A DNA stretch of 64,000 bases, from contig NC_134110.1 of the NCBI RefSeq assembly GCF_040939455.1, forward strand, positions 100,345,001 through 100,409,000, read 5' to 3'. A program made the position numbers and the translations under genes. The first letter of the stretch is position 1; every line of letters starts with the position of its first letter. Shown here in pieces: positions 63,801-64,000 of this stretch. The DNA is from Microcebus murinus. Lineage: Eukaryota; Chordata; Mammalia; Primates; Cheirogaleidae. The notes below the pieces were generated by a model. It did not search any database. It was not told the origin of the DNA and saw only the letters and a list, made by a program, of their open reading frames with translations.

Positions 63801-64000
63801 GGCTGGGCGTGGTGGCTCACGCCTGTAATCCTAGCACTTTGGGAGGCCAAGGCGGGCAGATCACTCAAGGTCAGGAGTTTAAGACCAGCCTGAGCAAGAG
63901 TGAGACCCAATCTCTACTAAAAATAGAAACAAATTAATTGGCCAAATAAAAATATATAGAAAAAATTAGCCAGGCATGGTGGCACATGCCTGTAGTCCCA
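63801..64000 (+). repeat. Alu SINE cut by window edge
   Basis: Sense Alu starting GGCTGGGCGTGGTGGC, with left arm, linker variant and start of the right arm before the window ends. Confidence 0.92.

Overview
This is nuclear DNA from a primate, most likely a strepsirrhine and probably a lemur. About two dozen dimeric, 7SL-derived Alu SINEs are present. Many share a linker variant between the monomers (reading roughly AAATTAATTGGCCAACTAATATATA) that is absent from human Alus and typical of strepsirrhine copies. The two protein genes, MOS and PLAG1, both lie on the minus strand, in the same order and orientation as on human 8q12. The species cannot be fixed from this window alone.

Layout: 1-2723 is the 5' part of a minus-strand L1 (broken ORF2 start, frameshifted ORF1, complete-looking 5'UTR). 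2.7-8.5 kb holds SINEs and two solo LTRs with clear target-site duplications. MOS, an intronless kinase gene, is at 8615-9658 with a short 3'UTR. A CpG-rich island sits at about 12.83-13.39 kb. From 14 to 43 kb the window is mostly repeat graveyard: old L1 pieces on both strands, Alus, a betaretrovirus-like solo LTR at 19.0 kb, ERVL-type LTRs at 22.9, 35.4 and 48.6 kb, a deleted ERVL internal region at 35.9-37.1 kb, and a plus-strand LTR at 41.4 kb. A second GC-rich island at about 44.6-45.3 kb contains a minisatellite of 18 decamers, each with a CAGGTG E-box. From about 50.97 kb to the right edge is PLAG1: 3'UTR (about 5.3 kb), the last coding exon (56268-57525), the first coding exon (58049-58407), a probable 5'UTR exon (60878-60976) and intron. 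The promoter lies beyond the window.

How the genes work: MOS is the germ-cell MAPK kinase kinase that drives oocyte maturation and metaphase II arrest. PLAG1 is a C2H2 zinc-finger transcription factor of growth control that activates targets such as IGF2. They are neighbours but belong to no known shared pathway. Both reading frames are intact. The sequence suggests post-transcriptional control of each: a CPE-like element beside the MOS poly(A) signal, and upstream ORFs plus microRNA seed matches in PLAG1.

I found no tRNA, rRNA, CRISPR or prokaryote-like system. The items most worth a second look are the E-box minisatellite, the orphan CpG island with a splice-donor-like edge, the PLAG1 upstream ORFs, and several precisely dated nested insertions.
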